NCBI RefSeq assembly: GCF_001642475.1
Contig: NW_019174075.1
Span: 1-64,000 of the forward strand
Origin: Fonsecaea monophora
Taxonomy: Eukaryota; Ascomycota; Eurotiomycetes; Chaetothyriales; Herpotrichiellaceae
Length of the DNA stretch: 64,000 nt
Reading direction: 5' to 3'
Positions 35,705-47,096 of the stretch are shown piece by piece. Numbering within the stretch: position 1 is the first letter of the stretch; each line of letters starts with the position of its first letter. The notes under the pieces were generated by a model. That model saw nothing but the letters and a program-made list of their open reading frames with translations. It had not been told where the DNA came from and searched no databases. The position numbers and the translations under genes were made by a program.

Positions 35705-38075
35705 GTCGAGTGATGGCTGTCGAGCGAGAGAAGGACGGAGAGAGTGTCTGATGATAGATGTTGACGTCCTTTCATTGTTTCGCGTCCGTCCAATCTATTA
35801 TTAAGACAGCCATCACATCACCATGGTGTGTGCCGTGGACCAGGGCCTGACATGCACGGCTCAATGGGTTGTCGTGGACCCCTCCCTGCCTCCTCTCCTA
35901 GAGACTGAGCAGTTTTACCTGGCAACGTGGGCAGACCCAGTCATGCATGAGCAGCTCCATCCCCATCCCAACCGCAACCCAACCACCCCCTTGCAAGGCT
36001 GTCTGGCTTTTTGGGCGTCGGGGATTTTTTTTCTCTCTGATGGAAATTCGGCTAGATTCCGCGGTACGTGTAGATTGAGATGGACGCGGGTGTCAAAAAA
36101 ATCCAGTGCGATGGCGCAAGGCTCGTTCGGCTATTGGGTCGAGGCGAGAGAAACGTGCCTCGAACTTTGTCGAACCAGGGGACGGAGATTATCATAGAGT
36201 GCCACACACCACCCTCGACGACCGGGGAGGCGGATTTCGCCATGCGGCTGATATGGAGTCTTTTTTCTCGATTATCGAGCGTCTGCTATTGGTCCGATGC
36301 GATATCGCGAGGTCCCCGTCATTGCGTATGTACAAGGTACCGAGTACTCCTACGAGTACGGTGTGTTTGGGAGTGTTTGCCATACTGTATGTAGCAGGAG
36401 GTGGCGGGGTGTCAAACGGACGCCAGATGTGGCTTGCTGCGGGATGCCGTGGCCCGTGGCAGCTTGCATTGCTTTCTCGAGAAATCTGATTCCTATCGAG
36501 TTTTATCTAGCTGAAGGCTGATGCACGAGCAGTCACGAAGATGGATGCTCATGAAATGGCGTATATGACGAGTTACAATACCTCGCAGAAATAATCTACG
36601 CGTACGAGTACGAGTAGGTGCTATTGCCGTGTGTGCTGAGCACCTGAGTAGATGAGCTGCATTTCCTCTTTGCGGAATGACCGACGACCGAGATACGTGG
36701 CTTGGTCGTGGAGGTGCTGGAATGTGCAGAGAATGGGGAAATCAAAAACCCCCCGGGCCACGACCTTCAACGTGGATGGATGAGGAGTGGTAAAGTCGTG
36801 GCAGTTTGTTGGGTTCGGCTAATTTCCACCTGCACGCCATTCATCACATCGGTCAAGCCACATGGGATCTGGCCTGGCGTGCTTGAGTAAAAAGTACGTA
36901 CATCACGTACATGGGCGCGGATTGAGGCCGTTGACACAAAAAAGCCTAGTTGAGAGGGCATGGCCTGTGTATACTCAAAAGATATGTAGGTATGAGGTAT
37001 TATTGTATCAGAGTGTGGTAGAATGTAAGTAGAGAAAAGGGTGCTGTTGTCTCTACAGGGTGGATGTATTCGGGGTTGCAGGAATTAAAGAACGTGTATC
37101 TTCTCACTTCGACACGTTCCCTTCCATCACTCGTACATAGGCACGAGGTACTGATTCTTTACGAGGAGACACGACTACAGCACAGTTGACGGCCGTCATG
37201 TCTGAAACAACCCATCACAAGCCTCGCCAAAATCGCCGGAAGTCGTAGTTGTTTGATGTCAGAAGGTGCCATTTCAGCCCCCCCCCGGCTCGCCAAGGTC
37301 TTTTTGGGCTTGGTGCCCTGTGGCTTCAGGCTTCGGACTGCCCTAGACTGTTGGATTTCCAGGTAGGCACTAGGCTTACTTATGTACTCGTAAGATACAT
37401 CAGGTACCTCTCTACAGGGGTGTGCACGGACTGCCTTCTCAAAACAGGCGAGATCGGCTCGCCATGTGCGCCTCTTTTTTGGGATCGGAGATTTATCTGC
37501 GGAGTGCGAGGCTAGAAACTGGTACTACTACATAAAAAAGATATGATGGTGTGTTGATTTCCCCCTTTCATGGGTTTTATCGTCATCAGAGTGTCTGGGT
37601 GTCCACCAGTTCGTTCGGGGATTTTACCACGTATGTACTGTACTTGGTGACTCGTGCTCATGGCACACACAGGGTCCATGGAAGGATCTTGGTAGTTTCT
37701 TCCGAGACTGCTTGCTCTCCTTCCCGATCGATCGATCACACACGTATGTATGTATGTATGTATGTATGTATGTATGTATGTATGTATGTATGTATGTATG
37801 TACTCGTACCACTGCTGCCTCGGTCGGGGACCTAGGTATATTTAGACTACGCACACATGTACTTTGACCTCGTCTTTACGTATGTCATGGCAACTCCGGC
37901 AACCAGGCCCGAGATTGGGCATCGGGCATCAAGTACCGAGTACCTGCTGCTATACAGACTCGCCATGTCTTGGTCCGATTCCTCTGTTCCTGACAGCGGT
38001 TTCCTCAGATTTGTGCCAGATGTTGATCTCACTTAGACATCTGACTCAATGAAGCCATCGGACCGTGTCACGCAT
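35705..38075. other. Gene-poor intergenic region with microsatellite
   Basis: About 2.4 kb. Small frames on both strands lack domains. Several tacgagtacgag/gtacgtaca words occur around 36340-36620. The main structured element is the GTAT repeat at 37744-37803. Confidence 0.55.
37744..37803. repeat. (GTAT)n microsatellite, about 15 units
   Basis: An uninterrupted gtat tetranucleotide run of about 60 nt, likely length-polymorphic between strains. It appears as YVCM/HTYI repeats when translated. Confidence 0.95.
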
Positions 38076-39400
38076 CTACAACTGCGATGTCACTGTACCC
38101 CCTTTCCGCCTCTTGGCCAGAAACCCATCAACCACCCCGAGCGCCTCTTCCATATACTCCGGAACGACAGTAAAATGCACGCGCACGTAGCCGGGGAAAT
38201 CGCGTTGCCCGTCCGTGCTAAAGCAGAGACTTCCCGGACTGACGAGCACGCCGTCCTCCGCGAGGAGCTGGCGACAGAACTCGACGTCGTCATCCACCTG
38301 TCCCTGTCTGTCAGCTGCTGGCGGAGAGGAGAACTTGACAAAAGCAATCGCCCCGGCGGTCGGCCGTGTCCAGGAACACATGTCGCTGTTTTTGTTGATG
38401 AATGCCTCCAACAAAGCCAGGTTCTTCTGCGCGTAGTCGAGGTGTCGCTGCAAAATCCGGGGTCGGCACCGGGGACTCAGCACCTCGGTGGCGACGACTT
38501 CGTCGATCACGCTCGTCGACATGACAGTGTACTGGCGCGTGTTGAGGACGAGATCGAGAATGTCACGGTCGCGAGACACGATCCAGCCGATCCGTACGCC
38601 GGACATGCCCCATACCTTACTCATGGAGCTGGTCACCACGACTCGACTGTATTCGTTGTGCTCGACTAGCGACGGGACAGAAGTAGATGCGCCGCCAGGT
38701 GGACCGTGGAACAAGGGCCGGAAGATCTCATCCGCAAACACGACGAGGTTGTGGTCGCGTGCGATATCCAGAATCTGCCGTTGAAGTGCCCCGTCGAGGT
38801 GAACCCCCGTCGGGTTATTGGGGTTGTTCAGGATGATCATCTTCGTGGCCGGCCTGATCAGCCCGCGCAGCTCGTCAATACTCGGCTGCCATCCCCGGGC
38901 AGGGTCGAGCTTCCAGTACGAGATATCACACTGAAAGCTCTCCGGCAGCCCCAGCAGTTGCGGATACGTCGGATACTGGCAGACGACATGGTCACCCGCA
39001 CGCAGCAGGCTTTGGAACACGGTCAAATTGGCCCCCGTGGTGCCCGTGGCGGTGACGACGTTCGCGGCCGAGATGTCCTCGTTGTACATACTCGCGATCT
39101 GCGTGCGGAGCTCCTTCGCCCCCTGCCCTGACCCGATGTTCATCTTGATGGATCGGAAATGCAGCGCCCGCTCCGTCGCGGCGGGGTCGGTCGACAGAGA
39201 GAGCAGGTCGTCGAGCGAGATGCTCGGCGCGGCACTTCCGCCCAGCACATACTTTGCTTTGTCTTTGTTGCCTTCGATCCACTACATTCGTCGCCAACCC
39301 TCGCCCTCGTTCGCGTCAGGTGAGTAACGTGTCCGGGTTAGATGTCAGGGGGGAGAGTATGACTCACGTTTGCGAGGTGAAAGGGGGCGAGTTGCGCCAT
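38076..39400 (-). CDS. PLP-dependent class I/II aminotransferase
   Basis: A tiny first exon (39400-39368, 11 codons, MAQLAPFHLAN) joins exon 39281-38076 through a GTGAGT...TGTAG intron, giving 412 aa and completing the N-terminal WIEGNKDKAKYVLGGSAAPS region. Fold-type I aminotransferase features: GATGTTGAN-like phosphate site (VVTATGTTGANLTVFQS), NNPNNPTG, an Asp/Tyr pair in VVFADEIFRPLF, and the PLP lysine in SSMSKVWGMSGVRIGW. The SAAPSISLDDLLSLS start resembles a fungal group loosely named after capreomycidine synthase; the actual amino donor is unknown. No obvious pathway partner is adjacent. Confidence 0.92.
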
Positions 39401-39924
39401 TGTACTCGGTAGTATTGGGTGTCTCTGAGTGTCACGCTGAAAAGACTCAGAGGATCAGAAACCCCGTTCTTACATGTGTAGATGTGCGAGATAAAAATAC
39501 CCAAGGTATCATCAATGATTCGCGTCGTCTCTTCCTGCTCTCTGACTCACGCAGATGTATACGCAGCAAGCACGCCCTTCTCTGACATCAAAATCTTGGC
39601 ATGACTTGGGGGTGGAAAGTAAAAAGTACAAGCACCAAGATAAGGCGTCCACAGGCCTTGATCTGGCTGATAAGCAGTCATTCTGGGGTCGTGTCTAACC
39701 CCACAGAACCCCATCACCAGTAGATTATTCTGTGTCATAGCCTTGATAGTCAGTTGATGTCATTGAACCAGCCCTAAAGTCCTCCCAGGTATCCCTCGCC
39801 TCACGATGTGTATACAACTAGTTAACCCATGACATTTCAACCCAACTTCTGCTCCACGCTCAGTCGTCCATAGCCACATCACACATGGTAGTCGTTCCTC
39901 TAAATCATCCGTATCTGCACCCAC
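39401..39924. other. Intergenic spacer
   Basis: No gene signal; aminotransferase promoter and the 3' region of the Est1-like gene. Confidence 0.5.
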
Positions 39925-41414
39925 TCACAAAAGCACGTTCAGAAGTAGAACCTTAAACACCCGTCGGTACGACCAGAAACTCCTGGCAAGGTGCCTCCCA
40001 AAGTGAAGCCATCCCATCAACACCCACTTATTCTTCCCTTCAGCGTCAAAGAGTCTGGGGTCCAAGTCGCCGAACCAGGCGTCAAACTCTTCTTGGATGT
40101 TCATCCCATCGTCGGCTGATTCTGAAGAGGTACCACTCAAAAGCAAAGGAGAACTGGAGGCGTTGCTCGAGTCTGTGTCGCTGGCTCCAAACGGCCAGTT
40201 GATACTTCCGGTCCCGCTGAAGGACGGAAAAACAGGCTGAACATCTTTACCGGGTGAACTGAAGGCAGGGTCCCAGTGGCCACCAACACTGCTTGATGAC
40301 TCTTCTTTATCCCAGTGGACTTGCAAATGCTGATATGCGACGCTACTCGGTGGAAGTCCGTTGTCGCTATTCGACGCACTGTCGCGAATTCCTTCGAGGA
40401 AATCGCGGTAAGTCTCAAGGTCGTGCATGCACTCGGCCCAGCTTTCTCCCAGCTCTGGGAATTTGGAGTCAAGCCGCCTGAGCATGTCAAAGGATAAATA
40501 GATGTAGGAAATCATGTGCTCCAAGTGGTTAGGGATGCGTTGTCGTAAGATCTCCAAGATTGCCTTGTTGCTGCCTCGCCAAAGCCGCCCTGGTAGGTCA
40601 TACTCAATTGCCAATCTTTTCAGAGCGGGTGACGCTAGAGGGTGGTGGGTTGCTAGGAGAAAGTCGTGATGTTCATGAAGCAGCGTGCGGTGCAGAGCCA
40701 GCAGTGCTTGCCACTGCACGTCGCTCAATGGTTTTGTGGGAGATGCTGATCTGGCTTCGCAAGTCTCAATACACTTCTTTTCGACCATGACAAGGCCAGC
40801 ATATATTCCTACCACTTCGATTAGTTCATGTTCCGCCATCTTTGTGTACCACTGGAGGATCTACCTCTGACTTCGTTGACGAGTTGCTCCTGTGTGATCG
40901 GACTAGTTGTGGGCGGACGTAATGGTGGTCTGATTTCCTCCATTTCCAAGTATGCGGGTGGCTCATGGTTTTTGTTTTTTACCCGGATCTCCGATTGCAG
41001 TCGTTCTATTTTTTGCAAGATGGGGTCACCGCCATAGTCAAAAGCAGAGGAACAGCTGCGTTTGTTCTCCAACGAGCATTTCAACTGCTTGTCCTCGGAG
41101 TGGCTGTCCCATGCGGGTGGGTCCTTCCTCTTGCCTTGGAGGACTGGCACTTCTTCGAGATTCCGATTGATATCCCAGACAGAGGTGCCCGGGCATGGGG
41201 TTCCAAAAGTCCATGGCCTTCCAGCCCGTTTTCCCTTTGGACGTGACATTGCCGATTCTTGCAAAATTTGTTGTTTTCTGGAAGCAGACGGCTCTTGGAA
41301 GCCAGGAAGCCGTACGAGGCCCTCATCTCTGCTGCTGGAGGCGACATCCATGACCGGAATGCGCGTCTCGGCAATATCTATGCGGAAGGCTGAGCCGCAA
41401 AAGTTGGAAGTCAC
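39925..41414 (-). CDS. Est1-like DNA/RNA-binding-domain protein
   Basis: Exons 41414-40865 and 40808-39925; 477 aa. The N-terminal half is low-complexity and charged. The second half carries the Est1/Smg-like helical region: VMVEKKCIETCEAR, WQALLALHRTLLHEHHDFLLATHHP, YDLPGRLWRGSNKAILEILR (quoted in parts), SYIYLSFDMLRRLDSKFPELGESWAEC and a Ser-rich tail. Telomerase Est1 and NMD Smg5-7 share the fold, but filamentous fungi have several short divergent members of unknown role, and this one lacks the large TPR region. The phase-1 junction (AGAG|GTAGAT ... GTAG|GAATAT) restores VRGIYAGLVMVEKK. Confidence 0.78.
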
Positions 41415-42335
41415 AGGTGGGGAGTGGGGGCCAAGTCACTAAGCTGGGAATTTATCCCAAGGGCAGGTGCCACAAATGATCAGGTTACCGGATATTCTAG
41501 GAAAGATAAAGTAGAGCTAGAATGTAGAGCTGGGGGAGGAGGGAAGTGCCTGTCTTTTTGTACAGTAGGGTAGCAGAGTACGAGGCAGGTGCCGGGAAAT
41601 CTGCTAAGCTGCCTTCGGTTTAGGCGGCCTTAACCGTTTCAGGTATGGTCGAGGGCTGGGCGCACCGCCGCTTTTAACGGCCTTTCGACATGACCGCGCC
41701 AACTTCGAGCTAAACCTAGCCGGGCGAGTGCAACATTTGGCCCAGGTTTACTTCAGACATCGTTTGTCGTGATGGGTAGTCCTTGGCCAAAGCTTACTTC
41801 TGTCATCTTCCCTACTGAAAGCAAGAGAATACTGAATCTGCGGAAGGAGGTGTTCATAACGAGGGGACAGCACCGCTGTATTGGATTCATCTCTAGGAGT
41901 ACGAATTGACAGAACTGCGGCCAGTGTATCTCAATGAAATGAAGGCCACATATCCATCCTGGAGCAGCACACAGGGGATGATGGCACCGGCAGATTTTGA
42001 ATTCGCTGTTTCTTGATGCTCTTCTGGTTTCAATCTTGGTATCATCGAGTCTTGGTTGGACAACTGGGAAAAAGGTGGCGAGTATTGGAGCTTGATAGAG
42101 GAAATTACAGGCTTGATGATGTACAGCGCGTGCTGATAATTTCTTTCAAAATTTTGAGGAGCCTGGGTGTGGAGTTCTAAAGACAATGGCCTTCCACTAG
42201 AAGACCATTTCGTGTTCATGTAGGGCCTTCAAGTTGGGGACGTTGTATAACTTGTCCTAAACTGTACGTTGCGCTGCCTGAAGATCTGACAAATGATATA
42301 TGGATCGTCCCCAGTGACAGATGGAATTTCACACG
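41415..42335. other. Intergenic region
   Basis: A 108-codon minus-strand frame (41893-42219) without domain is the only sizeable frame; not supported as a gene. Confidence 0.5.
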
Positions 42336-43561
42336 CTACATGAGCGCACATCCCTGCGCCTGTCTGATTCTTGCCTTGATCTGCTTCAACTGCTTCTTCT
42401 TCTTCTCATTCTCGTCCCTAAGATGCTCATTTTGGTCCCTTTCCGCCTGCAACTTGGCCTCCATCTCATCATGTCGTCGGGCCTCTTCTTCCAACTCCTT
42501 GAATCGCTCCAGCTGGAGTTGATCCCGATTGACTTTGATCAGCTCACAGTCCTTTTCCAGGCTCTTGATTTTTTTCTTCCATTTCTCCACGTCCTCCTTG
42601 AGGCTCTTGACCTCTGTTTCCCTCTTTTGATGGGTCAATTTATTATCCCGCCTGACCTCTGCAATTTCCCTCTGAAGGTCATTGATCTCGCGTTCATAGA
42701 TCGCTTTTTCGTTTTCCAACTTCTCCTCTAATGCAATGCCGGCCGCGGTCTTATCAAGCGTTTTGCCGTCCTCCATTTCTTTCTGGATTGTCAAGTCGAT
42801 GCCGTCCTGGGGCCGATTATCCAAAAGGTGGCGCACGATTTCCAAGGCCGACCGCCGTTCTCTGTCGTGGATGAAGGGGGTTGCCCCGTGAAGGATCATG
42901 GGCTTCCAGAATCCAACGTCCTCAAGGAGCTCCTTGTGGCGAGCGTGCTGCCTTTCTCTCTCTGCCGCTCCACTTCCCCAGTGTGTTGTCGCAAGAGCAA
43001 CAGAAGACATAGAATCCTCACCGCACAGTTTTTTGAACATGCGGAGGTTGTTCCTGGCCGTTCCTCCTACACGCGGGCTGTTGATCGCGTGTAAGTACAC
43101 TATGCCTGTTAGCTTAATCCCACCCTTGTGAGCCTTGTTGAGCCAGTTCGCTATCTCGCGCAGGATGGCAGCGTCGGGCCGAATGGTGTCGTCAAACCCA
43201 GGAGTGTCGATGAAGATAATTCGACGGCCGTCAATTTTGTCAGGTGCCCGGTGCGCCTCTACCACGGCAGTCACTGCACGCCCATTTTTGCGCTGTTAGC
43301 ACTTCTGGAATGACGGCGTTGCGCACAGCTGCTGGGAAAACTTGCCCGATTTTAATCCATCTCCCACTATAGCTTTATCGCAGAAGTGCCGAATGAACGT
43401 GCTTTTCCCTGAACCAGTCATTCCCATAACGGCAATGAACGCATCATTGGGCTGGACATGTCGTATTCTTTAGAGCGGTAAGTAATTTAGCCCCCATCGA
43501 GATGCGCATATCTCATCCAAACATACTCGAAGAGGGAAGGTGCAGAGTCATGCATCTCCAT
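42336..43561 (-). CDS. AIG1/GIMAP-like septin-type GTPase with coiled coil
   Basis: Three exons: 43561-43527, 43467-43346, 43273-42336; 364 aa. G1 P-loop GMTGSGKST at about residues 27-35, switch I region LKSVTAVVEA, G3 DTPGFDDT at about 73-80, LTGIVYLHAI, and ATTHWGS in the G4 region. The C-terminal half is a long coiled coil (about 210-355). Intron 2 uses a GC donor (GGCAAGT, intron 43345-43274) with CAG acceptor; this is the junction that restores GDGLKSVTAVVE, whereas GT alternatives break the motif or frame. Fungal members have been discussed as immunity- or membrane-linked GTPases by analogy with animal GIMAPs and plant AIG1; actual role unknown. It is divergent from a paralogue 1 kb away. 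Confidence 0.9.
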
Positions 43562-44538
43562 AGCAGGCTCACACGACTCGTACGGCGGTGGACTGTCTTT
43601 GTGGTCCGTGTCCTCTGCCACGTAGAAGGGGTAACAAGGATTCATGGGTTTTCAGACGCAACGACTACTGGTGGGATTGATGTGATGAGCCTCATTAATT
43701 CGAGAGGAACAGCCATCAACTTTAATATCTCTGGGTGTATCCAGAGTCGCCGACCTCCCGTTTCCCCCTCCGCAGCCTACGTGGTTTTCAGCCGCATTCC
43801 CGAATATTGTCCAATGAAACCAAAGCAAGTCTTGCAGCACACCATTCTCTTGTACCTATCCGAAGATGCTTGTCTCGCCAATCAAAAGGGACTCAGAAGC
43901 TGTGGGTGGGTGGAATGTGTCCCGCATTCGCTCTTTGTGATTTTTCGTGGGCAGCGTGTCCCTCCGGTCACAGAACCCAGCGGCCATTCGTGACACGTAA
44001 TAACTGCACAGCCCATCGACCTGCAGTCTTCCCAAAAGAACTCATCTTCGCATGGTGTGTAACGTCGTCTGCCTTCCGTCGAACCAATGACGCCATGCCT
44101 TGTGACGTGGCTGTCGTTGACATTCGCCGTGCTATCTACAGGGGCGTTGGATGATTGATGGCCTCGGGTAAAAAGCAGTCCTTGAAGCGCCCGAGTGGTC
44201 ATGCTGAAGTGATAAGCTCCCCTGCTCCCCTTACAGACCTGACCATGTTGAGGTGGCAAGCGATGCCGGTTCTTCGTCGGAGAGAATGCCTTGTCAGCCG
44301 GATACTTGAATCGCGTGGATGGTATGTTAGCGACTTGTCCAATTGATAGCGAAGAAGCCATCTTTGGGCTGGAGTGAGGCAAGCATGAGCAAAAAGCATT
44401 GATACGAAAAACAATTCCAGAATAGGCATCACGTGGTTTTCCCGCCAAGCACATCCAGGGTATTCTGGACACACCAGCGCATCCCACTCCTATTCCTTGG
44501 ATCGAAACACAAGTAAATAGTCACACATCAAGGCCACG
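43562..44538. other. Intergenic region between divergent AIG1-like genes
   Basis: Shared promoter region. Overlapping frames on both strands (for example 43502-43993 and 43882-44487) have no recognisable domain. Confidence 0.5.
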
Positions 44539-46287
44539 ATGGGGAAGAATGACCGCAGACAACCCCCATCCAACGGCCGTCATGTTGGGTTTCAGCGTCG
44601 GTCTATTCATCTAGACGACGAGCAACAGTCTGACAGGCGGCCTCAGCTGAGGCGAGCTATGACTGAAGGCTTCCTACCCCCGGTTTCACACCATGGAGTA
44701 ATCTCTTCCTCTGCACTACCTTCTCGACGCGAAACCATGACGGAAGCAATGAGAACCGCTATGGCTCCAATCCGAAGTGTAGATGGCGGACGCGGTTTGC
44801 CATCATTGTAGGCAGCATTCCGTCCACCAGGCGTACATTTGAATACCAGTTCTAACATTATCTTCAAGGGCCAACAGTATGGTCATCGCTCTTATGGGCG
44901 TTACTGGGTCGGGAAAGAGCTCATTCATCTCCCTTCTCGCCGACCAGGATGTGGAGGTTTCGCACAGCTTACATTCCGGTCCTGCCCCTGCCTGCGAGGG
45001 CGAGCCAGAGCTAACATACCGGCAGACACCGCGAGTATCAAAATATACAGTTTCAACGATCAGCGCGGCAGAACAGTATACCTGCTTGATACGCCCGGGT
45101 TTGATGACACGACTCGCTCCGATGCCGAGGTTTTGAAGGACATCTCTTATCTCTTAGCCGTCATGTTCGCCGCCGATATTCGGCTGGCCGGACTCATTTA
45201 TCTGCATCGGATATCTGATGCCAGGATGGCCGGCTCTGCAGTGAAGAACCTGCGCATATTCCAGGCTTTGTGCGGTGAGTCAAATTACAGGCATGTAGTC
45301 CTCGCAACAACAATGTGGGCGGAAACTGGGAGTAGCGATGCACGAAGCGTTCAAAATCAACGACTCCAGGAGCTACAAGACACTTACTGGGACGATATGA
45401 TTCAGTCCGGAAGCAAGGTCATGAAACATGACGGCCACGCGTCATCGGCTCTAGAAATCGTCCGCACCCTGACGGCTCGTGCCGAGTCGCCCGTCACCCT
45501 TGCCATCCAGCGCCAATTGGTTAATGAGGGTCAAACCCTGGATGAGACCGATGCTGGCAAAATTGTTTTCGAAGAAGTCATCGCATCGAAGCGCAAGTTT
45601 AAGCTCGAACTTGACGAGCTGCAAGAGAGCTTGGAGGAGGCAGAGCAAGATGATGATCAAGAAGGGATTGAGAACCTCCGGACCGAACGTGCGGCGATCG
45701 AGTCCAAGGCCCGACGGCGCGCGAGAGACGGTGATAGTCTCGGAGTCGACATCCGGCAACTAGCCCGGGAGCAGCATCCACTGTATCACAACCTGATGTC
45801 CGCCCTCCAGCAAGAAGATCATGACAGTGTTCAGACGGCTGGTGTTACGTACGACCCCGACCGCAGAGTGCGGGATCTGGAGGTGATGCTTAAGGAGGAG
45901 CAGCAGAAGCGCAAGGAGAAGGAGGAAAAAAACATGGAGCTCACAGAACAGCTCCGACAGCGTGATCGCGAACCCGCGGCGGAGATCAGCCGGAAAGGAC
46001 CATCCAAGGCACTGCGTTTCGGCGTCGAACGGAAAATCAAGACCAAAGAGAAGTCAGGCTTGATGACCACCATCATGCAGTTCTTGAAAGTGGCCGGGTC
46101 GTACCTGCCATCCGAAGATGAGAGGTTCTACGTGGCGCAAAGCAGTCGCTCGTCGTCGTCAAAGTCCTGGTCCAAATTGAGCATGGGCGATCAACCCAGA
46201 GACCCGGTCAATCACCAACGCCAACACGACCGACCAACCCTGAACGAAAGAACCACGGGAGGCGCGAGACCGCAAGGGAATCCATGA
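44539..46287 (+). CDS. AIG1/GIMAP-like GTPase, second paralogue with longer tails
   Basis: Exons 44539-44807, 44869-44978, 45026-46287; 546 aa. A basic, disordered N-terminus of about 90 residues is followed by P-loop GVTGSGKSS (100-108), switch region SLHSDTASIKIYSF, G3 DTPGFDDT (148-155), LAGLIYLHRIS and ATTMWAE. A coiled coil rich in Glu/Lys runs from about 330 to 450, and a Ser-rich basic tail ends the protein. Introns occupy the same places and phases as in its divergent neighbour (phase 2 before the P-loop, phase 1 directly after the switch-I serine), which shows common descent. The second intron (47 nt) has a weak donor, GGTCCTG, but a good CTAAC branch site and CAG acceptor. Confidence 0.88.
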
Positions 46288-47096
46288 AACACTTTTATTT
46301 ATTACTATTTTGTTTTCGGTAGCTTGACCTCAGTTGCATTACGATTCCAACGACATATATCTATTTTCTCTTGCCCGTTCCGACTGGATATGGTGGTCCC
46401 CAAATAACTTACCGCATACCAGCAAGCATCACTCTAGTCCTGTCTAGAAGCCTTTGAAAGAGCAGTGGCTAAGTATAAGTAGCAACGAGCTGTGCTGCGG
46501 CCAACGGATTGCTCTGCTCACTCGGGCCTGCGATTTTATAGCCTTTTCCCGGCCAGCCAGCGCAGGGGCCAAGTTTTGATCACGTGGCTAAATGGACTTG
46601 CCGCTATAATTCTGAAGATCCCAGCGTTTGGCACTAAACCAGAACGAGAAGATTTCTCAAAACAGGCAAGCGTGATGGTTTCAAATCTACCAATCGAAGT
46701 CTGAGTGCTTCCCCCCTATAAAGCACCTTGTAGGGAACGGGGCGTTTCACATCCCGAATGCTTCTTCTGATTGCTAAATGTAGAGATCCTGCTACTGCAG
46801 TATCTAAGTTGCTCATTTCGGACATCGGGTCGGGCAGTTCTTGTACCACAGTAGTTACGCAGTCAAATGAGCCTCTATGCTACCCGGATTGACGTGCTAT
46901 TGTATACTAGTCAATCTGCCGAGGTAGCTAGGACCACGCGACAGAAGTCCAGCGAATCACAAGTTCATGCAAACGATGGCTGAATCTTTCCACAGTCCCT
47001 GTGTCTCAGCCGCTCAGGCAGATTCGTCTCATACCTAAACATTAACGATCAGTGAATATCAGAGCTGATACCGACAGTAGAGCAGGGATGTGTGCC
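46288..47096. other. Intergenic region
   Basis: About 0.8 kb, no supported gene. Confidence 0.5.

Noticed and set aside
41893..42219. 108-codon minus-strand frame
   Set aside because: No family resemblance and no supporting splice or neighbour context.
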